Assembly (NCBI GenBank): GCA_900549415.1
Contig: URNX01000015.1
Span: 4,810-68,809, forward strand
Origin: an uncultured bacterium
GTDB lineage: Bacteria > Verrucomicrobiota > Lentisphaeria > Victivallales > UBA1829
Direction: 5' to 3'
Length of the DNA: 64,000 nucleotides
Shown: in pieces, positions 28,175-37,364 of the stretch
Layout of the letters: each line of letters opens with the position of its first letter
Position numbering within the stretch: position 1 is the first letter of the stretch
Translations under genes and position numbers: made by a program
Notes under the pieces: model-generated
Database searches by the model: none
Told to the model about the DNA's origin: nothing
The model's input: only the letters and a program-made list of their open reading frames with translations

Positions 28175-30223
28175 TTATTTCTCTTTTCCGAACTGCGTGT
28201 CGTGCAGTTTCTTGTAACGTCCGCCGAGCGCGAGGAGCTCCTCGTGCGAACCGGCTTCAACGATATGTCCCTTGTCGAGAACGATGATCATATCCGCGTT
28301 CTGAATTGTGCTCAGACGGTGTGCGATTGCGAAGACCGTGCGGTTTGTCATGACATTGTTCAGGGCGTCCTGAACGAGCTTTTCCGTGACGGTGTCAAGC
28401 GCGCTTGTCGCTTCGTCGAGAATCAGAATTGGCGGGTTCTTGAGGATTGCGCGGGCGATGCTGATGCGCTGTTTCTCACCTCCGCTCAGACGGAATCCCT
28501 TTTCTCCGGCGATGGTGTCGTAACCCTCCGGGTGGCGGCCGTCGACGATGAACCCGTGCGCGTTCGCCTGCTTTGCGGCTTCGATGACCTGCTCGCGCGT
28601 CGCGCCCGGCATTCCGTACGCAATATTGTCGGCGATGGTGTCATTGAACAGAACGGCGTCCTGTGTGACAATGCCGATCATGGAGCGGAGGTCGGCGACG
28701 CTGATGTCGCGCACCTCTTTGCCGTCGATGGTGATGGAGCCGGAATCGCAGTCATAGAACCGCGCGATGAGGTTTGCAATGGTGGTTTTGCCGGATCCAG
28801 TTTCGCCGACGACGGCGACGATGTGCCCCTTCGGGATGTCGAAGGAGATGCCGTCGAGAATCTTGCGGGAGTCATAGCCGAATACAACGTCGCGGAATGC
28901 AATTTTGTCGTTGAACTCCTTGAACGGCAGCGGGTTCGCCGGTTCAGGAAGTTCGGTGTGCGTGTCGATCATCTGGAAGTAACGGTCCGCCGCCGCCATG
29001 CTCCGCTGAATGTAGGTGACGATTTTCGCGAGATCCTTGATCGGACGGTACGCAATGACGCACGGCGCGAGCAGCTGGGCGAGTTCCGCAAGCGAAATCT
29101 CCTGGCTGTAACTGTAGATTAGGAACGCCAGAGTCGATGCGACCGCGACGACTTCCATGAGCGGAGACATCAGCAGCTGTGCGCGGATTGCGCGGACTAC
29201 GGTTTTGAAGTAGTGGCGGTTTGCATTCTCGAAGCGTTCCACCTCCCGTTCCTCCGCATGATACGCCTTGACGACCATGATTCCGGAGAACACCTCGTGC
29301 ATCCGTGTGACGACGTCGGCGATCTGCTTGAAGGATTTCTGGTAAACTTTGCGGATTTTGCGTCCGAGAATCGCGACCGGCAGAATGCAGAGCGGCATTC
29401 CGATGAAGAGAATCAGCACCAGTGACCAGCGTCCGGACTGCACGCTTGCGTAGACGATTGCCGCCGCGCAGGCGAGAATTTCGATCGGGCAGCGGGTGGC
29501 GTCCGCAATGACGTTCGCCACGCTCGATTCAATTGCCGAGGTGTCGTTCGTCGCGCGGCTGATGAGCTGCCCGACGTCCGTCTTGCCGTAGAAGCGGATC
29601 GACTGGTTGATGAGTTTTGCAAAAATCTCCGAGCGCAGATCCGCCACGACGCGCGTTCCGACCCAGCGGGTGCAGTAGTGGTTGATGTATGTCGCCAGAT
29701 TCTTGAGTGCCCAGAGCAGGACGAAGCCGAGGCAGAATACCGAGAAGAACTGCCATGTGATTTTGCCCGTTTCCGTTTCCGCGGGAAAGGTGAGCAGGGC
29801 GGTGTCCGAGGCGGTCTTCACCAGCCGGACGTCGCCTTTGTCGTAGCGCAGCTGAAGCGAGGAGAGTCCGACGGCGCGGAGGGTTTTGTTTGCCTTTCCG
29901 ATCTCTTTTTTGATCTTGGAGGTCTCTTCCTGCCGGGGCTTGTCGATGAGTTTGCGGACGGCTTCGAGCTTCTGCTCTTCGCTGCCTGCGGTCTGGACGG
30001 AGGCGACGATCCGCTCCGCTGTCAGTTTCTCCTCCGTCCGGGTCGCGCGGCTGGTGAAATCGACTCCGGACATCAGGCTCGGAATGAGCATCAGACTCCC
30101 GAACAGGGAGCCGCCGACGATGAAGCCGGCGATGATGCCCACCGTCATGCGTCCCCAGTAGGGCTTGACATACCGGAGCAGACGCCAGTATGCCTGCCGT
30201 TTGGCTTCCTGTGCGTTATCCAT
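28175..30223 (-). CDS. MsbA-type ABC exporter with a long extracytoplasmic insertion
   Basis: A half-transporter of 682 residues. The membrane domain comes first, then the nucleotide-binding domain with Walker A VGETGSGKTT, signature LSGGEKQR and Walker B ILILDEATSALD. It probably flips a lipid or lipid-linked glycan such as lipid A core. It is about 100 residues longer than MsbA. The extra length is a hydrophilic, charged segment at residues 51-155 between the first and second transmembrane helices, rich in Lys and Glu. The stop overlaps neither neighbour downstream, but the start forms TAATG with the sugar aminotransferase stop, so it is coupled to that gene. Confidence 0.9.
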   Translation of the reverse strand: MDNAQEAKRQAYWRLLRYVKPYWGRMTVGIIAGFIVGGSLFGSLMLIPSLMSGVDFTSRATRTEEKLTAERIVASVQTAGSEEQKLEAVRKLIDKPRQEETSKIKKEIGKANKTLRAVGLSSLQLRYDKGDVRLVKTASDTALLTFPAETETGKITWQFFSVFCLGFVLLWALKNLATYINHYCTRWVGTRVVADLRSEIFAKLINQSIRFYGKTDVGQLISRATNDTSAIESSVANVIADATRCPIEILACAAAIVYASVQSGRWSLVLILFIGMPLCILPVAILGRKIRKVYQKSFKQIADVVTRMHEVFSGIMVVKAYHAEEREVERFENANRHYFKTVVRAIRAQLLMSPLMEVVAVASTLAFLIYSYSQEISLAELAQLLAPCVIAYRPIKDLAKIVTYIQRSMAAADRYFQMIDTHTELPEPANPLPFKEFNDKIAFRDVVFGYDSRKILDGISFDIPKGHIVAVVGETGSGKTTIANLIARFYDCDSGSITIDGKEVRDISVADLRSMIGIVTQDAVLFNDTIADNIAYGMPGATREQVIEAAKQANAHGFIVDGRHPEGYDTIAGEKGFRLSGGEKQRISIARAILKNPPILILDEATSALDTVTEKLVQDALNNVMTNRTVFAIAHRLSTIQNADMIIVLDKGHIVEAGSHEELLALGGRYKKLHDTQFGKEK

Positions 30224-31344
30224 TATTTGAGCGCGGCTTCAATGGTTGCAACCACGTATTCGCGCATCGCGGTTGTGGATTCCGGATAGATCGGGAGCGC
30301 GAGAATTTCATCGGCGACCGCTTCGCTGACCGGGAGGTCGCCCTTGCGGTATCCCAGCGGAGCGAAGCATTCCTGCATGTGAAGCGGAACGGGGTAGTAG
30401 ATGTCGCAGCCGACTTTGGCCGCCTGGAGAGCCGTCTTGACCGCGTCGCGTTTGCCGCCTTTGACGAGAATCGAGAACTGGTTGTAGATGTGGCGCGTGG
30501 TGTAGGGCGCTTCGGAGGGGAGAACCACCTGGTCGCCGATCGGGCTTGCCGCGAAGAGTTTGCGGTATTCATCGGCGTTGTTCTGCCGCGCCGCGGACCA
30601 GTCGTCGAGGTGCTTGAGCTTGAGGGAGAGCACAGCCGCCTGGAGCGCATCGAGACGGAAGTTTCCGCCGATGTAGTGGTGATAGTACTTCGGGTTCATG
30701 CCGTGGTTGCGGAAGATTTTGAGCTTTTCCGTGCGTTCCGCGGAGTTGGTGACAACCATGCCGCCGTCGCCGAATCCGCCGAGGTTCTTGCTCGGGAAGA
30801 AGGAGAAACAGCCGTAGTCGCCCATGGAGCCCGCGCGGCGTCCCCTGTATTCGGAACCGATCGCCTGTGCGGCGTCTTCAATCACGATGAGATTGTGCTT
30901 CTTTGCGATTTCCAGAATCGGATCCATCTCCGCCGTCTGTCCGAACAGATGAACCGGGATGATCGCTTTCGTGCGCGGATTGATTTTTTCTTCGATTTTC
31001 GAGGCGTCGATGTTGAAGGTGACCGGGTCGATATCGACGAAGACGGGAGTCGCGCCGACGCGGGCGATTGCTCCGGCGGTCGCAAAGAAAGTGAACGGAG
31101 TGGTGATGACTTCGTCGCCGACGCCGATTCCCTCGACCATGAGGGAGATGAGCAGGGCGTCGGAGCCGGAGGAGACGCCGCACGCTCCGGCGGCGTTGCT
31201 GTATGCGGCAACTTCGGACTCGAAGTTTGCAACTTTTGCGCCGAGAATGAACATCTGGGAATCGCAGAGCTCTTCCATCTCTTTCATGATTTCCGGTTTC
31301 ATGGCGGCAAACTGTCCTTTCAGATCGAGAAGAGGGACCTGCAT
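30223..31344 (-). CDS. DegT/DnrJ/EryC1/StrS-family sugar aminotransferase
   Basis: PLP aminotransferase acting on a nucleotide-linked keto-sugar. The protein has 373 residues. The cofactor-binding acid is in IEDAAQAIG (D157), and the Schiff-base lysine is K186 in FFPSKNLGGFGDGG. The MQVPLLDLKGQF opening and the YPVPLHMQECF block resemble WbpE-type enzymes that make 2,3-diamino-2,3-dideoxy sugars. Such sugars are used in lipid A or surface glycans, which fits with the coupled MsbA-type exporter. This specificity is inferred from resemblance only. Confidence 0.88.
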   Translation of the reverse strand: MQVPLLDLKGQFAAMKPEIMKEMEELCDSQMFILGAKVANFESEVAAYSNAAGACGVSSGSDALLISLMVEGIGVGDEVITTPFTFFATAGAIARVGATPVFVDIDPVTFNIDASKIEEKINPRTKAIIPVHLFGQTAEMDPILEIAKKHNLIVIEDAAQAIGSEYRGRRAGSMGDYGCFSFFPSKNLGGFGDGGMVVTNSAERTEKLKIFRNHGMNPKYYHHYIGGNFRLDALQAAVLSLKLKHLDDWSAARQNNADEYRKLFAASPIGDQVVLPSEAPYTTRHIYNQFSILVKGGKRDAVKTALQAAKVGCDIYYPVPLHMQECFAPLGYRKGDLPVSEAVADEILALPIYPESTTAMREYVVATIEAALK

Positions 31345-31402
31345 GATAATATTCCTTTCAGTAAAGTTTTAATTCTGCTTTTTCAGTCTTTTAAAAGATA
31401 AT

Positions 31403-31434
31403 ATACACCATGAAAGCGTTTTTTCATGGTGTAT
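31403..31434 (-). terminator. Perfect 13-bp inverted repeat, terminator or promoter-associated
   Basis: ATACACCATGAAA (31403-31415) and TTTCATGGTGTAT (31422-31434) pair perfectly around a 6-base loop. It lies between the secreted-protein gene above and the aminotransferase start below. On the minus strand the downstream arm continues GGTGTATATTATC, which also resembles the extended -10 boxes of this window. It could therefore end one gene and start the next. Confidence 0.5.
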
Positions 31435-31453
31435 TGCAGAATTATTATGTTTT

Positions 31454-32800
31454 TTATTTCATCAGAGCCTGCGGCTGAGCGATTTCCTGCTTCGGGAAGT
31501 CTTCCGGAGTCAGGCGGATTCCGAACTCAAAACGGTTCCTGTTGAACTTGAGCGAACCCATCGGAACGAACGCTCCTTTCGCATCTTTTTTGAAGATGGT
31601 CGCGAGGTTCTGCCCGTTGCGGAGTCCTTTCGGACAGCGCGTCGTGTCGTCGAGCATCTTTGCTGCGCGGACTTTATCGGCCTTCGGAACAACGAACGCG
31701 ACGGCGTCGTCAAAAACTTTGACGTAGGTGTTGTCTGCACCAGGCGCCTGCGCTTCAATAAGATAGATGTCGTTTCCGGCTTTGCGGATTCTGTCGCCTG
31801 TCAGAGCGTCGCGGAGCTTTTTCGCCGTTCCGGGGAGGATTCCGGCAAAGAATTTGAACGCCCCCGTATTCCCGTTATAGGAGAACACCGCTTTGCCTGT
31901 CAGATGCCGGGCGCAGACGGTTGAGAAGTCGGCTTCGCTGCCTGCGCTCAGAGTGGAAAGCGCGGTCTGTTTTATCTTCTCGTCGACCGGGAGGTCGAAG
32001 AGGGCGAGAATTGTTGCATCCGGCAGAACGGAATAGTTGGCGAATGAGGCTTCGGTTTTTCTTCCGCCGAACTGTTTTGCAAGTTCGGAACCCGGTTTGA
32101 CCGCGACGGAAGCGGAGAGGTCGAGCGTGTTGGCGTCGGGGAAGTTTACGTTGAAAAGAATCTCGCCGAACTGCCGCAGGGCGTTGTCGTACTCTTTTTC
32201 GAGCTGTTCGGCGTCAAGAGAGGGATTCCTGGTGATCGCATCGGCGATCGCCATGGTGAAACTTGCTTTGACGAGCGGATGCTGCAGGATTGAGTCCGCA
32301 TCGATTCTCAGCTGAAACGGGGTAAGCCCGCGGTATTCCGGGAAGAGGTTTGCCGCCTGTTTCTCAAGCATTTTGTTGTAGAGCGGATTCGGCTGATAGA
32401 GCACCGCGCGTCCGTCCGGAAGCTTCAGCATGGCGAGCGATTTGTCCTGCATGACGGCGTTCGGACGGAGCGAAACCGCCGCGGCGTAGAAGAGATCGTC
32501 CATGTCGAACGGTTCGGCGTCCGTCGGATCCTTTGCGCCGGAGAAGACCGTCACGGTGACCGGACGGGAAATATCGACTGCGGCGAACTGCGGGTTCATC
32601 GCAATTGCGGCGGAGCCCATCATGACGGTTCCGGCAATTTGGGGAGCTACTTTTGCCGCAAATGTGGATGCGGAGTTGAGGAATCCCGTGAGCGAAGAGA
32701 TGTTCAGTCGCAGGATTTCGCGTGGTTGTCCGGCGGAAGCGGAGAGCATCAGCATGACTGCGCACACGGTGAAGAGGCTCTTGAGAATCTGTTTTTTCAT
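31454..32800 (-). CDS. Secreted protein of unknown function
   Basis: The protein has 448 residues with a signal peptide of about 24 (MKKQILKSLFTVCAVMLMLSASAG). The mature part has no motif I recognise. It alternates predicted beta strands and helices and contains two stretches of similar style (AMLKLPDGRAVLY and DDAVAFVVPKADKVRAAKML). Single-gene spacing, AGAAAGG before the ATG and a hairpin after the stop suggest its own transcript. Homologues, if any, are probably restricted to related phyla. Confidence 0.75.
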   Translation of the reverse strand: MKKQILKSLFTVCAVMLMLSASAGQPREILRLNISSLTGFLNSASTFAAKVAPQIAGTVMMGSAAIAMNPQFAAVDISRPVTVTVFSGAKDPTDAEPFDMDDLFYAAAVSLRPNAVMQDKSLAMLKLPDGRAVLYQPNPLYNKMLEKQAANLFPEYRGLTPFQLRIDADSILQHPLVKASFTMAIADAITRNPSLDAEQLEKEYDNALRQFGEILFNVNFPDANTLDLSASVAVKPGSELAKQFGGRKTEASFANYSVLPDATILALFDLPVDEKIKQTALSTLSAGSEADFSTVCARHLTGKAVFSYNGNTGAFKFFAGILPGTAKKLRDALTGDRIRKAGNDIYLIEAQAPGADNTYVKVFDDAVAFVVPKADKVRAAKMLDDTTRCPKGLRNGQNLATIFKKDAKGAFVPMGSLKFNRNRFEFGIRLTPEDFPKQEIAQPQALMK

Positions 32801-32885
32801 GGCTGTTCCTTTCTGTTGTCAGGAAAACGATAATTCCGTTTTCGGAAAAATCAATTGCGGGAAACGGATTTCCCGGTAATTTTTT

Positions 32886-33329
32886 TCATCGTCCGTAAAC
32901 TCTGCGGAGCATGGCGAGGATTTTCGGCGTGTCCTTGCTCCAGAAGTAAATGGTGCGGATGTCGAAGTAGCGGCCTTCGTAGTTTCGGAATCCGGCGGTG
33001 GCGTTGGTGCCCTGCTGGAAAATGAGCTCCGGAGTGGTTCGCGCGAGCTTTTCGAATCCGGCCAGCTGTTCTTTGGTTTCGAAGCTGATGGTCGCTTTGC
33101 GGAGTTTTCCGCGGGCGCAGAGAATGTTGAGATAGGGTTCGGGATTGAGCTGCATCTGCAGTTCGGGCGTGTTGATCGCCGTTTCGTTTGTGATCTGAAT
33201 GATCTCCTGGACGCGGTTGTAGCAGGTGTCGTCATCGGGCAGATCGGGGAAGAGATCAGGTGCGCAGGCGGTGAGCCCGGCGAGCAGGGGCATGGAAATA
33301 GAAAGAAGAACGCGTTTGCTGACTGTCAT
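32886..33329 (-). CDS. Small lipoprotein of unknown function
   Basis: The protein has 147 residues. The lipobox LTAC puts the lipidated cysteine at C22 after a typical signal sequence. Two further cysteines (in DTCYNRV and NILCARG) could form a disulfide. The rest is mixed alpha/beta with several aromatic residues near the C-terminus (FDIRTIYFWSKDT). The start at 33329 follows GGAGG; an upstream ATG at 33380 has no site. No family recognised. Confidence 0.7.
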   Translation of the reverse strand: MTVSKRVLLSISMPLLAGLTACAPDLFPDLPDDDTCYNRVQEIIQITNETAINTPELQMQLNPEPYLNILCARGKLRKATISFETKEQLAGFEKLARTTPELIFQQGTNATAGFRNYEGRYFDIRTIYFWSKDTPKILAMLRRVYGR

Positions 33330-33432
33330 GGTTGATACCTCCGGTTTTCTGAAATATTGCATGAAATCCGGAAAAATCAAGAACAGTTTTCTTCTGTCTT
33401 AAAAAATCTTGAATATTTTGTTGAAAAGGAGT

Positions 33433-33460
33433 TTGCGTTCTTCCTGAATTGTGATATAGT
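33433..33460 (+). promoter_or_regulatory. Promoter of the tRNA-Ile gene
   Basis: TTGCGT (33433-33438), a 16-bp spacer and TATAGT (33455-33460) end 15 bases before the mature tRNA 5' end, a normal distance for a short tRNA leader. Confidence 0.6.
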
Positions 33461-33475
33461 ATAAAATGTTTTTAC

Positions 33476-33552
33476 GGGCCCTTAGCTCAGTCGGTTAGAG
33501 CAGGTGACTCATAATCACCGGGTCGCTGGTTCGAGCCCGGCAGGGCCCACCA
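33476..33552 (+). tRNA. tRNA-Ile with CAU anticodon (lysidine-modified, reads AUA)
   Basis: A full cloverleaf with acceptor GGGCCCT/AGGGCCC, D-arm GCTC...GAGC, anticodon stem GGTGA/TCACC with loop CTCATAA, T-arm GCTGG-TTCGAGC-CCGGC and an encoded CCA. CAT anticodons occur in initiator Met, elongator Met and Ile2. The CCCTTAGCTCAG start and GGTCGCTGGTTC segment resemble the E. coli ileX tRNA rather than either Met tRNA, so Ile2 is favoured. A lipoprotein gene begins 28 bases downstream with no terminator between. Confidence 0.85.
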
Positions 33553-33580
33553 ATTCCCTTTTGAACACTCGCAGGTTGTG

Positions 33581-33964
33581 ATGAAATACCGTTTTGTTTG
33601 CCTGATTCCTCTGATGTTCCTCGCCGGATGCGCGGGTCTTCCGGACGGCGAGCCGCCGCAGAATCCTGCGGGGCGCTCAAGTGTTCCGCAGGGATGCACG
33701 CGTGAAATGGCGGAGTCGTCGTTCGCCGCTTCACTGACCCAGTTCGCTGTCCGGAAGGGCATTGCCCCGGTGCGTTATTACCCCATGCCGGATGTTCCGC
33801 AGAGCCTGCTGCGTCTTCTTGATCCTGAACTGTTTCAGCGGGCGGAGGCGAATTCATATGAATATCTTCTGATTTCCGTTTCGCGCGGTTCCGACTGGAC
33901 TCTTTCCCTGAAGCGGAAATCCTCCGCTGATTTTCTCTGGACCCGCACAATACAGATTCAGTGA
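33581..33964 (+). CDS. Small lipoprotein of unknown function
   Basis: The protein has 127 residues, with lipobox FLAGC and C17 as the lipidation site. The mature part begins with a flexible Gly/Pro/Ser-rich stretch and ends in a probable beta-rich domain (YEYLLISVSRGSDWTLSLKRK). GTG at 33578 is an alternative start one codon earlier. No strong Shine-Dalgarno site is visible. It is probably transcribed from the tRNA promoter just upstream. Its stop is one base from the stop of the convergent araC-type gene. Confidence 0.7.
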   Translation: MKYRFVCLIPLMFLAGCAGLPDGEPPQNPAGRSSVPQGCTREMAESSFAASLTQFAVRKGIAPVRYYPMPDVPQSLLRLLDPELFQRAEANSYEYLLISVSRGSDWTLSLKRKSSADFLWTRTIQIQ

Positions 33965-33965
33965 A

Positions 33966-34802
33966 TTACCGGTTCCGCCACGGACGCTTCCAGCGGTGCA
34001 GTTCACGGAATACGGACGGCGTTTGGCCTGTCTGAGTCTGAAAGAAGCGGCAGAAATAGAAACTGTCCTGAAAATCCAGCTTTTCCGCGATCTCCTGAAT
34101 CTGGAGATCGGTGGAGCAGAGCAGCCCTTTCGCCTTGGTGATGAGCAGGTTGTTGCGGTATTGCTTCGGCGGGCAGCCGAACTGTTTGCGGAATTCCTGG
34201 AAGAAGAGAGCGCGGGACATTCCGCATCTCCGCGCGAGCTCCGCCGTGTTCAGCTTTGAGTCGAATTTCGTAAGAAGCGGAAGCGCGTTGTTCAGCGGAG
34301 ATTCCATTTTCTGCAAGCCGGATTCAATGCAGTTGAACGCCCGACAGAGAATGACGCGGAGCAGCAGTTCCGTGAGCTTTTCCCAGTTCTGCGGCTGCTG
34401 AAGCGCAAGGAGATACGCCTCCTGAACCTCAAGCCGGATCCGGCAGAACGCCTGTTTTTCAAAATGCGCCAGCCGCACTCCGGGGACTTTGGTGTTGTAC
34501 GGGGTCCGCTGGTATTCCTTCAGAATGCTTTCGGGCAGATGAAACCAGTAGAAATTCCATTCGGGTTCCCCCGCGAAAAGGTGCTGCGGAAGCGGATCGT
34601 ACAGAACAAGATCTCCTGCGGTCAGCTTCTGGTGAGCGTCTTCGAAAAAGATTTCGCCGGTTCCGCTGACCGTCAGGAGGACTCCCGGGCGGTCGATGAA
34701 ATCTTTCCGCCAGGGGATCCGTTTCGCCTTCTGCCGTTCAAAGCTGGCCCCGATGATCAGTTTTTCCCTGAAATCGGGAGATTGTGTGTTTTGCGTTTCC
34801 AT
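33966..34802 (-). CDS. AraC-family transcriptional regulator (module 1)
   Basis: The protein has 278 residues. The N-terminal cupin-like ligand domain contains a TAGDLVLYDPLPQHLF strand. The C-terminal double helix-turn-helix includes LARRCGMSRALFFQEFRKQF and IAEKLDFQDSFYFCRFFQTQTG. It probably activates the divergent glycohydrolase-fold gene and its downstream module in response to a sugar. The start is uncertain: ATG at 34802 fits the family length but lacks a clear ribosome site, while GTG at 34913 has AAAAGAG but would read back through the divergent promoter. Confidence 0.88.
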   Translation of the reverse strand: METQNTQSPDFREKLIIGASFERQKAKRIPWRKDFIDRPGVLLTVSGTGEIFFEDAHQKLTAGDLVLYDPLPQHLFAGEPEWNFYWFHLPESILKEYQRTPYNTKVPGVRLAHFEKQAFCRIRLEVQEAYLLALQQPQNWEKLTELLLRVILCRAFNCIESGLQKMESPLNNALPLLTKFDSKLNTAELARRCGMSRALFFQEFRKQFGCPPKQYRNNLLITKAKGLLCSTDLQIQEIAEKLDFQDSFYFCRFFQTQTGQTPSVFRELHRWKRPWRNR

Positions 34803-34876
34803 GGAATTAATATACAGGGCGAAAGCGGCTCTGTCAATCGACGCTCTGCGGAACCGTTTCATTTTTTGTACTGTTG

Positions 34877-34930
34877 TCCATTTGTTAAATACGGAAATCC
34901 ATTGTCGTTTCACCTCTTTTGTGCTATAAT
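34877..34930 (+). promoter_or_regulatory. Module 1 promoter with 21-bp-phased half-sites
   Basis: TCCATT starts at 34877 and again at 34898, 21 bp apart. The second copy overlaps the -35 TTGTCG (34902-34907). After 17 bp comes a perfect -10 TATAAT (34925-34930), preceded by TGC as an extended -10. A site overlapping -35 is the usual position for an AraC-type activator, here probably the divergent regulator. Confidence 0.6.
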
Positions 34931-34972
34931 ATTTTCAGAATCACGGAAAAATATTTCAGATGGGAGTACATT

Positions 34973-36502
34973 ATGAACGAAGAAATTTTACGGAAAAAGA
35001 TTCTCGGCTGCTGGCACGGGAAGAACATCGGCGGAACGCTTGGAGGGCCTTACGAGGGCTTCCCGGTCGTCAACCGCCTGACCTTCTATGACCCGGTGCC
35101 GGAAGGCTCAATCGCCAACGACGATCTGGAACTTCAGGCAATGTATGCCGCGGCGCTGGATGAAATGGAACAGGTCGATATCTCCCGCGACGTTCTGGCG
35201 GACATCTGGCTCAGGCACATGAATTTCCACGTCGACGAGTATGCCGTGGCAATGAAAAACCTTTCGCTCGGAATCCGCCCTCCGTGGTCCGGCGTCTACG
35301 ACAATCATTTTACGGACGGCATGGGCGCGGCGATCCGCAGCGAGCTCTGGGCGTGTCTTGCGCCGGGCAATCCTCAGCTTGCGGCGGAATTCGCCCGCGA
35401 AGATGCCTGCATCGACCACGCTGAAGCGGGAGCGGATGCGGAGGTTTTCTTCGCAGCCCTTGAGTCCGGCGCGTTCACCTGCAATGATCTGCATCTCCTC
35501 ATAGCGGAGGCTTTGAAGTTCCTGCCGGAAGATTCCGCGCTCGGCGAATCCATCCGCAGAACCTGCGAACTCTGGGAGAAACACCGTGACTGGAGAACCG
35601 TCCGGGATCTCCTGTTCGAACGCTATGCGACGGAGTTCCGGACTTCCGTTGAAATCAACATCCCGTTTACGGTTCTCGCGCTTCTTTCGGGCGGGGGAGA
35701 CTTCGGGAAAACAATCTGCGATGCGGCAAACTGCGGAATGGATACGGACTGCACCGCCGCGACCGCCGGCGCAATTCTCGGGATTCTGAACCCGGACGGC
35801 ATTCCCGCGGAGTGGCTCGCTCCGGTCGGACACAAACTCATCGTCCGCGAAAGCGCAGTCCGCGGACTCCGTTTCCCGGAGACAATCGAGGCGTTCACGG
35901 AGCAGATTCTGAACTTGCGGAAACGTCTTGTCCCGTCGGTGAAAACATATGTCACACCGGAGCCGGACTGGACCGCGTTTCAGGTTCCGGCGGAGTATTC
36001 CATGAAGAAAAATCTGCACTGGTATCATGTGAATCTGCGCGAACAGAACTGGACGCCGATCCGTCTGCCGATGATTTCCGGCTCTCTGGATGTCCCGCCG
36101 GAGTTCCGCGGAAACGGCGGGCAGATCGTGCTCCGCTACCGTTTTGAGCTTCCAGCCGACGGTGTCTATACCGTTCTGTTCAACACGCCGACTTCGTGTC
36201 AGGTCTACCTGGATCCGGAATCGGAGGAGCTGCACGACGACCGCGATATGCTGTTCGGACGCCAGCGCCTGTTTCTGGAGCGTGAAATCCGTCCGATGCG
36301 CTTCCGCTGTGCGGACCGTCCGCTGATTTTCAATCCGACTCCGGGCGGAGCTCCGCAGAACCAGGTGAAACGTTATCTGAAACTGTCGCGCGGAATGCAT
36401 ACTCTGATCATCGCCCTGGCCCCGCTTCCCTCGGAAGAGCGGATCTACTGGGGAATGGGCATCGCCGAGGACAACCGCTTCCTGACCGGAATTTTCCGCT
36501 GA
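34973..36502 (+). CDS. ADP-ribosylglycohydrolase-fold protein with C-terminal beta domain
   Basis: The protein has 509 residues with no signal peptide. Residues 1-310 follow the ADP-ribosylglycohydrolase/DraG fold. They have a glycine-rich opening [18 protein letters not shown], metal-site acids in ANDDLELQ (D50/D51) and a second metal loop [12 protein letters not shown] (D257, D259). The usual Thr after the DD pair is Leu here. Residues about 340-509 are a predicted beta-sandwich. Its place at the head of a carbohydrate module suggests a sugar-linked N- or O-glycoside as substrate rather than ADP-ribosylated protein. GGGAG lies before the ATG. Confidence 0.8.
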   Translation: MNEEILRKKILGCWHGKNIGGTLGGPYEGFPVVNRLTFYDPVPEGSIANDDLELQAMYAAALDEMEQVDISRDVLADIWLRHMNFHVDEYAVAMKNLSLGIRPPWSGVYDNHFTDGMGAAIRSELWACLAPGNPQLAAEFAREDACIDHAEAGADAEVFFAALESGAFTCNDLHLLIAEALKFLPEDSALGESIRRTCELWEKHRDWRTVRDLLFERYATEFRTSVEINIPFTVLALLSGGGDFGKTICDAANCGMDTDCTAATAGAILGILNPDGIPAEWLAPVGHKLIVRESAVRGLRFPETIEAFTEQILNLRKRLVPSVKTYVTPEPDWTAFQVPAEYSMKKNLHWYHVNLREQNWTPIRLPMISGSLDVPPEFRGNGGQIVLRYRFELPADGVYTVLFNTPTSCQVYLDPESEELHDDRDMLFGRQRLFLEREIRPMRFRCADRPLIFNPTPGGAPQNQVKRYLKLSRGMHTLIIALAPLPSEERIYWGMGIAEDNRFLTGIFR

Positions 36503-36522
36503 AACAGCAAAGGAAAGGCTGT

Positions 36523-37347
36523 ATGATGAAAAAAACATTCTTTATACATAAATCCCGCATGTTTACGCTTATAGAACTCCTCATAACGATTGCGATCATC
36601 GCGATCCTTGCAGGAATGCTCCTGCCGGGATTGAGCGCGGCGCGAACCGCGGCGGGGCGCACGTCGTGTTCCGGAAACATGAAACAGGTGTTCTCGGGAA
36701 TTGCCATGTACAATCTTGACAACGACGACTACATGCCGTCGTTTGTCGGAACGTACGGTTATCACGGAATTTCCTGGCAGATCAGCACCTACCTGAAGGT
36801 CTCCGGACCCGGCATGGTGACGCGTCCTGTTTACATGGACGAGCAGTCGATTGATTTTGAAAAGCCGCGCGGCGTGTTTTTCTGTCCGGCGGTCTCCGAA
36901 AATCCATCCGACTACAGTTCTTTTTCCGGAAGTCTGCCGTCGACCCAGCGCTATTCATCCAACTATATGCCGACCGCGTGGATTTACACGCCGTCGGATC
37001 CGTCGTGGGGAAGTCTGCGCGGCGGCTGGACGAACCGGGATGCATCGGGGAGCGGGTTTTATGAACAGCATATCCGTGTTTCGCGGATCATGAACGGTTC
37101 GCTGATCATGGCGGAAGCCGGATGGAGCGGCGCAACCGGAGCCGGAAATGTCGCCTATGCTCTGCCGCGTCTTGCCGACGGACAGTATCCGGGCGATTCA
37201 TTCTGGAACCAGGACGGCTGTGCAGGATACCGCTGGGTTCCGCTTCATGGACGGCAGGTGAACTGCATCGAAAAAAGCGGAGCCGTCTTTTCCGTTTCAC
37301 TCGGCTCGGGTCCCGTTACAGACTCTCAATTCAGACGTTTGAAATAA
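36523..37347 (+). CDS. Pseudopilin-like protein with type IV prepilin N-terminus (module 1)
   Basis: The protein has 274 residues. After a 13-residue basic leader, the class III signal FTLIELL followed by a hydrophobic helix ends at MLLPGL. The residue before the cleavage point is Met (SRM/FTLIE), not the usual Gly. The rest is a probable globular secreted domain rich in aromatic residues and Gly/Ser. The C-terminal His/Gly motif of the other copies is degenerate here ([17 protein letters not shown]). It starts 20 bases after the glycohydrolase-fold gene and precedes secreted proteins, so it is co-transcribed with module 1. Confidence 0.85.
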   Translation: MMKKTFFIHKSRMFTLIELLITIAIIAILAGMLLPGLSAARTAAGRTSCSGNMKQVFSGIAMYNLDNDDYMPSFVGTYGYHGISWQISTYLKVSGPGMVTRPVYMDEQSIDFEKPRGVFFCPAVSENPSDYSSFSGSLPSTQRYSSNYMPTAWIYTPSDPSWGSLRGGWTNRDASGSGFYEQHIRVSRIMNGSLIMAEAGWSGATGAGNVAYALPRLADGQYPGDSFWNQDGCAGYRWVPLHGRQVNCIEKSGAVFSVSLGSGPVTDSQFRRLK

Positions 37348-37364
37348 CCAAAACAGGAGCTTTT

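Noticed and set aside
26738..29122. 794-codon plus-strand frame opposite thrC and the ABC exporter
   Set aside because: Both minus-strand genes carry complete family motifs; the plus-strand peptide does not.
33487..33950. Minus-strand open frames running through the tRNA (one ending in a PGSNQRPGDYESPALTD-like string)
   Set aside because: These peptides are the antisense of a tRNA gene, a common false call. The tRNA and the plus-strand lipoprotein explain the region.
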